64,000 nucleotides of DNA. Source: Taxillus chinensis. Lineage: Eukaryota > Streptophyta > Magnoliopsida > Santalales > Loranthaceae. The stretch's first letter is position 1; every line of letters begins with the position of its first letter. The notes below the pieces were generated by a model that was given only the letters and a program-made list of their open reading frames with translations, was not told where the DNA came from and did no database searches. A program made the position numbers and the translations under genes. Positions 59,448-64,000 of the stretch are shown piece after piece. Location of the stretch: assembly GCA_023512835.1 (NCBI GenBank), contig CM042088.1, positions 44,656,771 to 44,720,770 of the forward strand, in the 5' to 3' direction.

Positions 59448-62400
59448 TCAAATGCTTCCTCCCTCACCAGAAGCAAATTTCCTTCTCTGTTTGTGTTCTG
59501 CAACCTTGTAATCTACCACCTCACGAAACATGCTTGCATCTAGCACACAGTCCTCGCTCCCATAAACAGCAGCTTGGACGCTAGCCATCAATTTGGCAAT
59601 CTCTCTTCCCGAAAACCCATCAGTTTTAGCTGCTGCTTCTTTTAACAGATCATCAGTTAGCCCCTTGATCTCTATATTTTGCTGTTGTTTCTTAAATAAG
59701 TGAGAAAAGAACCCAGGTTTTCGGGCTCCAGCCTGTGCTATGTATTTGTCCAGATAAAGTTTCAACAGCTTGAAGCGCTCATCTTCTCCAGGCAAAGGAA
59801 ATTCCAAAACTTCATCTATACGATCGGCCACAGCAGAGTCAAGATCTCCCGGGCGATTTGTTGCAAGTGCAAGGACTATGTCTTTTGACTGATCGCCAGT
59901 GCGGAAAAGCAATGCATTGAGTGCACTTCTTTGAGCTTCACTCATATATGTTTTGTTCCGTCTGCAAAATTCAAAGCAAATAAACATAAAATAAGAAAAT
60001 GGGAAGAGCTTGAAACCGGGGGAAAAAGATTCCAGGGCCACATTTATGAGAATATCAGATGGCCAGAGGATAGATATTCTACAGAACATTCAAGTGAAAA
60101 ATACAAAGAACTCGACTTTAATTAATAAACCGGGATAGTATGTACATACCCTGGCATTTGAAATTCAAAATAAAAATTATGATAACTTTTTTTATTATGT
60201 TCCCGTCCCAGAATCACAAATTTTGGTATTAGTCGTTAAACCTTCATTCCGATGTTTAACATTATTCTAATAGTTGGCCTCCTTCAACCATTCCGGTTCC
60301 CTCATAGTTGATTGGATACCTTCTTGGAAGTTTGAATACATGTGGTGGGTATATGTGAAAAGGTATAGGCTATAGCTATGCTGAAGCAAATAATTGACTT
60401 ATATCTGGGCTAATTAGAGGTCCATAAATTTTTTGCCGTAGATTGAAAGGATAATTTCACTTACTCGCACAAGAAGGCATCAGCTTCATCAATGAAAAGC
60501 AATAAGCCTTTCTGGGACTTTTTAGCCCAGTCGAACAGCTGGTGTATTTTGGTAACGGCCTGTGATCCCAAGGGTGCAACATCTCCACCGGTCATCAAGG
60601 CATAATCTAATCCCTGAAATTATTTCAAACATATAAGAGAAAGAAACAAGAAACACGAGACTGGAGCTAAGCACAATGGCGCACCATTTGAAGCTGGCTA
60701 GATGCAACTACTATATGGTATCACTTGAAATGTTCCCCACAAAGAAAAACTGCCCAAATTCTTTTCCCGGTAAGAAAACAGTAGTTCAAGCAACAAGAGC
60801 AGTACTTTTCACCATAATTTTTTTCCCTACTTGTCGGCTAGTATTATAATTATATTCATTAATAATAGACGTTTTCAGGTCACGCATAGTAATTAATAAA
60901 TAAAAAAGAAGTATGTGTATCAGGTTCAAATATTGCATTAGAAATTTTATTTTAAATAATAATAATAATAATAACAAAAGAGGGCTAGAATTCATACTGA
61001 TTTCCGTGCTAGCTCTCTGGCAGCCATTGTTTTTCCTGTTCCAGGAGGGCCATAGAACATCATGTTCCTGAAGGGAGCTTGATGAGATTTGGTATTAGCA
61101 GTAGCAGTAGCCAACTGCTCAATTCTTTTTTTCAGAGAAGGATGTAAAATTACGTCCCCAAATCCATTTCCAACTTTTGAGGCAGACCCATTATCGCCAC
61201 TTTGCGACAGAGTACTCTTGGAACGAAAAGGCAAGTTTGACCAAGGATACTTTCCCCTAGAAGACTCCCTGATCAGAGATGGTTGGCCCAATATTCTGTC
61301 AACATATCTCCAAATCACTTTTGCGCCTTCTCTGCATCCAAGGGGAAACTTCCATAAGAATATGCAAAGAGCTAAAAGAATAACAATAGATATTGTATTA
61401 TATACCTTGTCGTATAGATTCCTGCAGCAAGGGCTGTCACTCCACCAACAGCTACAACCAACTTATTTTGATCTGTTAATATGGCCCGTAAACCACCTAT
61501 AATACAGGAGAATTTTTTGGGTTAAAATAGAGAGACATTCTTCTCTATTTTTCAATAATCCCTAGGCAAAATACTTTGGATGAAAAATTCAGTGGAACAA
61601 CACCCAGTGTTTGGGCAACCAAATAGTGGACAAGATAAAAATATCATAGAGGAAGTATTGGCCATCGTAAGACCAATGTAACTTGATCTAGTTCCCTTTT
61701 ATGAATTATCTATCCTTTATGGATGTTTCCCTCTCATAATGTAGGAGTATAAACTTTGATAGATAACTCATTTGATAAGTTTTTTTAGTATTGCTTTCAT
61801 TGTTCCTAAAATAAGTGGCCCAATGTAATCTAGGTGGCTATAAAAGCAATTCAAAGCCACATGGTCAATGAAGGAATGTGTGATAAACATGCTTGAAAAA
61901 ATCGGAACATTGTATAACTAGAATATGGAAAAAATATTATTAAAAAGGAACTCTTTAGAATGAGAGGCCCATAGCAGAACGAGATGGTAGGGTTCATCAA
62001 TGTAGAATGAAAACATAATGTCCAAAGAAAAATATTTGATTCAAGCTGGAATTCTAAACATAACAAAGAGATAAATTAAGGCAAATGTACCAATTAACTG
62101 TATCATCTAATTAAACATAATCAGTGAAAGAAAGTATGTGACATGCACAATTTTTGAACTGATTTCGTTTGGCCTTAATAAAAAAAAAATTAATCAGCCT
62201 TTTTTCACTCTCTGTTGAATTGAATGTATGTCCCGATATGTTATATTTTTCTTGTATCTTTGATGTTATTGCTGGTTGTTCTTGTATCTTTGATGTTATA
62301 TTGTTCTTTTTGATCTATTGTACTTTATTCTCTTGCGCACTTATTGTGTGCTTGGCTTTTAATAAACTCTTATCAAAAAAAAAAAAAGTTTTAAAATGAT

Positions 62401-63568
62401 GGTGATGTAAGCATCTCAACAGACATTAGAAAGACACACTAGACCCTGGGACATTTTTATATTATCTGGCCTAATCTTCATGCTCTTGTTCGCGATCCAC
62501 TTCAAACTGACACATGGATGCAATGGAGTCTGGACCTTTAATCTACCTCTGGCATTCTCAATTTTATTTATTTATATGTTCAGTTATTTATTTGGCAGCT
62601 TCACCCAGGTAAATAGTTTACATGCAGGGTAGTAATGGAATGCAAAGGTAATAATAGCTTCGACATAAAGAACAAGGGTGTCATACTGCCAGCATCAGTG
62701 AAACTTAATAACCAGGCCATGAGTTGTTCCAATGAATGATTTTGATTCAGCTATTTATTTGGCAGCTTCCCCCAGCTAACTAGTTCACATGTAGGGTAGT
62801 AATGGAATGCAAAGGTAATAATAGCTTCGACATAAAGAACAACGGCGTCACACTGCCGGCGACAGTGAAACTTGATAACCAGGACATAAGTTGTTCCAAT
62901 GAATGATTTTGATTCATTAAAATAAAATTTTATTTTACATTTAAAAAAAATAATTTCAAGAACAATCATATTGGACTCATTTTGACAACATGCACAAAAT
63001 CCACAATATAACATATATACAATTATAAATCTTAATAATACTCAAATCTTTTTAAATTGAAATACCTCCAATATGATCAAAAGTGGTGTTTATGGCAGCA
63101 ACCCATTTCTCTCTCTCCGCACCTGCACGTTCCACTAACATTCGTCTGTTAACATCTTCAGCAAGCTTTGCTTCATGGGCTCTCCCTTCTGCTTCTGCCA
63201 TAGTCCTCACTCTTATTGTTTCACGTTCTATCTCAGCCTTCTCCCTTTCTGTTTGTCGACGTTGTGCTTGAATTTGCTCTTCTGTAGCTCGTCTAGCCTG
63301 CTCTTGCCTAATTGATGACTCCTCTTGCATTTTTACAAGCTCTTGATTCCTGGCTCTGTGATGTTCATTTTCTGCCTTCAAAAATATGAAAGAGTTAAAA
63401 GTCCAGCATTAAAGACTTTCGGAGAAAAAAAATCAAAGAGAGTAGAAGTTCTCATACCTGCATTCTTTTCCTTGCCAATTCATCCTCATAGCGAGCCATT
63501 TGTGATTTAACCTGCGCTTGTTGCTGAGCTAGCTTTTTCTGTTCCTCATAAATAACCTTTTGCCTCTC
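59448..63568 (-). CDS. ATAD3: ATAD3-type mitochondrial AAA ATPase, C-terminal 502 residues; 5' exons beyond window
   Basis: Inner-membrane AAA+ ATPase linked to mitochondrial nucleoids and inner-membrane organisation. Six exons visible, in transcription order: 63568-63458, 63375-63066, 61496-61406, 61331-60998, 60613-60465, 59961-59448, with phases that close. Domains in order: a coiled coil rich in Glu/Arg/Gln ([20 protein letters not shown] to about 63100); a membrane segment ([18 protein letters not shown]); then the AAA domain with Walker A GPPGTGKT (about 61040), Walker [12 protein letters not shown] (about 60490), and sensor-like [15 protein letters not shown] (about 59860). The C-terminus is [10 protein letters not shown]. 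The first visible exon is preceded by an acceptor at 63569-63570, so 63569-64000 is intron. Matches Arabidopsis At3g03060 closely. Tail to tail with NDUFS6. Confidence 0.96.
62220..62388 (+). mobile_element. Retroposon 3' end in ATAD3 intron
   Basis: Ends GCGCACTTATTGTGTGCTTG, then CTTTTAATAAACTCTTATC and an A tail: the same 3' motif as the insertion at 19188-19364. A 21-bp piece (TTCTTGTATCTTTGATGTTA plus T) is tandemly duplicated at about 62250 and 62279. The target duplication is not clear. Antisense to ATAD3. Confidence 0.6.
62583..62920. repeat. 167-bp tandem duplication in ATAD3 intron
   Basis: Two units, GGCAGCTTC at 62594 and again at 62761, stay collinear through GGGTAGTAATGGAATGCAAA and CCAATGAATGATTTTGATTC to about 62918. 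They are estimated over 85 percent identical by eye. In the intron between exons 63375-63066 and 61496-61406. Confidence 0.9.
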
Positions 63569-64000
63569 CTGCAAAACAACAAAACAGACAACTATTGATA
63601 AGGCATCTAATTATAGGAGGAAGCAGATAGGGGAAGTGTTAAGATATGATCAATAATCTATCACACAGGCCTAAATCAATGAATTATGCTTTTTCATCGA
63701 GTTCCAAAATACAAGTTAAGGAGTAACTAAAAATTAAAGAACCAAGAGGCAAATGCATCGATATGCATAATTTCAAGGTTTTGGTGATTCTTATGCTACT
63801 CAGGTAGCTCCTCAGATAAGGGCACACCACAGCCACATTGTTCCTTCAATGTGATATAATTATCTTGGTTAGCACCAAGGCTTTACAATACGAATATAAA
63901 TTAACATAAAGCAAAAACATGACAAAGGTCTCAACAGTTGATGAACACGTGTTCTTTCTATAATCTTCCTTTTTTAGTTTCTAGCATTAAATATTTAAGT

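Overview
Nuclear DNA of a flowering plant, most likely a woody eudicot (rosid-like; the lineage is an inference). The window is AT-rich, its genes have many GT-AG introns, every protein matches plant families, and introns and spacers carry plant Ty1/copia, Ty3/gypsy, LINE, Harbinger-type and small retroposon remnants. No prokaryotic, organellar, CRISPR, rRNA or intact tRNA feature was found.

Nine protein-coding genes could be rebuilt exon by exon. Splice phases close and the summed coding lengths are whole codons in all seven genes that lie fully inside the window. In order: XPO1/CRM1 exportin (minus, 1-9616; the 3' half lies off the left edge); ERD2-type K/HDEL receptor (plus, 11501-14512, 215 aa); HRD1 ERAD ubiquitin ligase (minus, 15447-21599, 546 aa); complex I subunit NDUFA12/B17.2 (plus, 23124-26051, 157 aa); VGT1/XYLT-type sugar-proton symporter (plus, 29414-38584, 507 aa); SMG9 NMD factor (minus, 39776-47139, 419 aa); P-class PPR protein of the At5g27270/EMB976 type (plus, 48743-55195, 1084 aa); complex I subunit NDUFS6 (plus, 57474-58938, 112 aa); ATAD3-type mitochondrial AAA ATPase (minus, 59448-63568; the N-terminal exons lie off the right edge).

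From memory of the Arabidopsis map, XPO1 - NDUFA12 - VGT1 - NDUFS6 - ATAD3 is the order At3g03110 - 03100 - 03090 - 03070 - 03060, with a partial paralogous copy at At5g17020/At5g17010. The window therefore looks like an old, conserved eudicot block that also holds the K/HDEL receptor, HRD1, SMG9 and PPR genes.

Two functional themes emerge. ER quality control: the K/HDEL receptor and HRD1 lie tail to tail, and a consensus ERSE (CCAAT-N9-CCACG) lies upstream of HRD1. Mitochondria: NDUFA12, NDUFS6 and ATAD3 lie within 41 kb. I see no sign of a novel multigene system. The unusual material is in the non-coding parts: a 1.2-kb Harbinger-type element with a GC-rich interior in XPO1; an internally deleted gypsy chromovirus with a perfect target duplication in the sugar transporter; a nested transposon stack in SMG9; several small retroposons with clean target duplications; three GC-AG introns; and a 0.7-kb block of homopolymers before NDUFS6 that looks like an assembly artefact.
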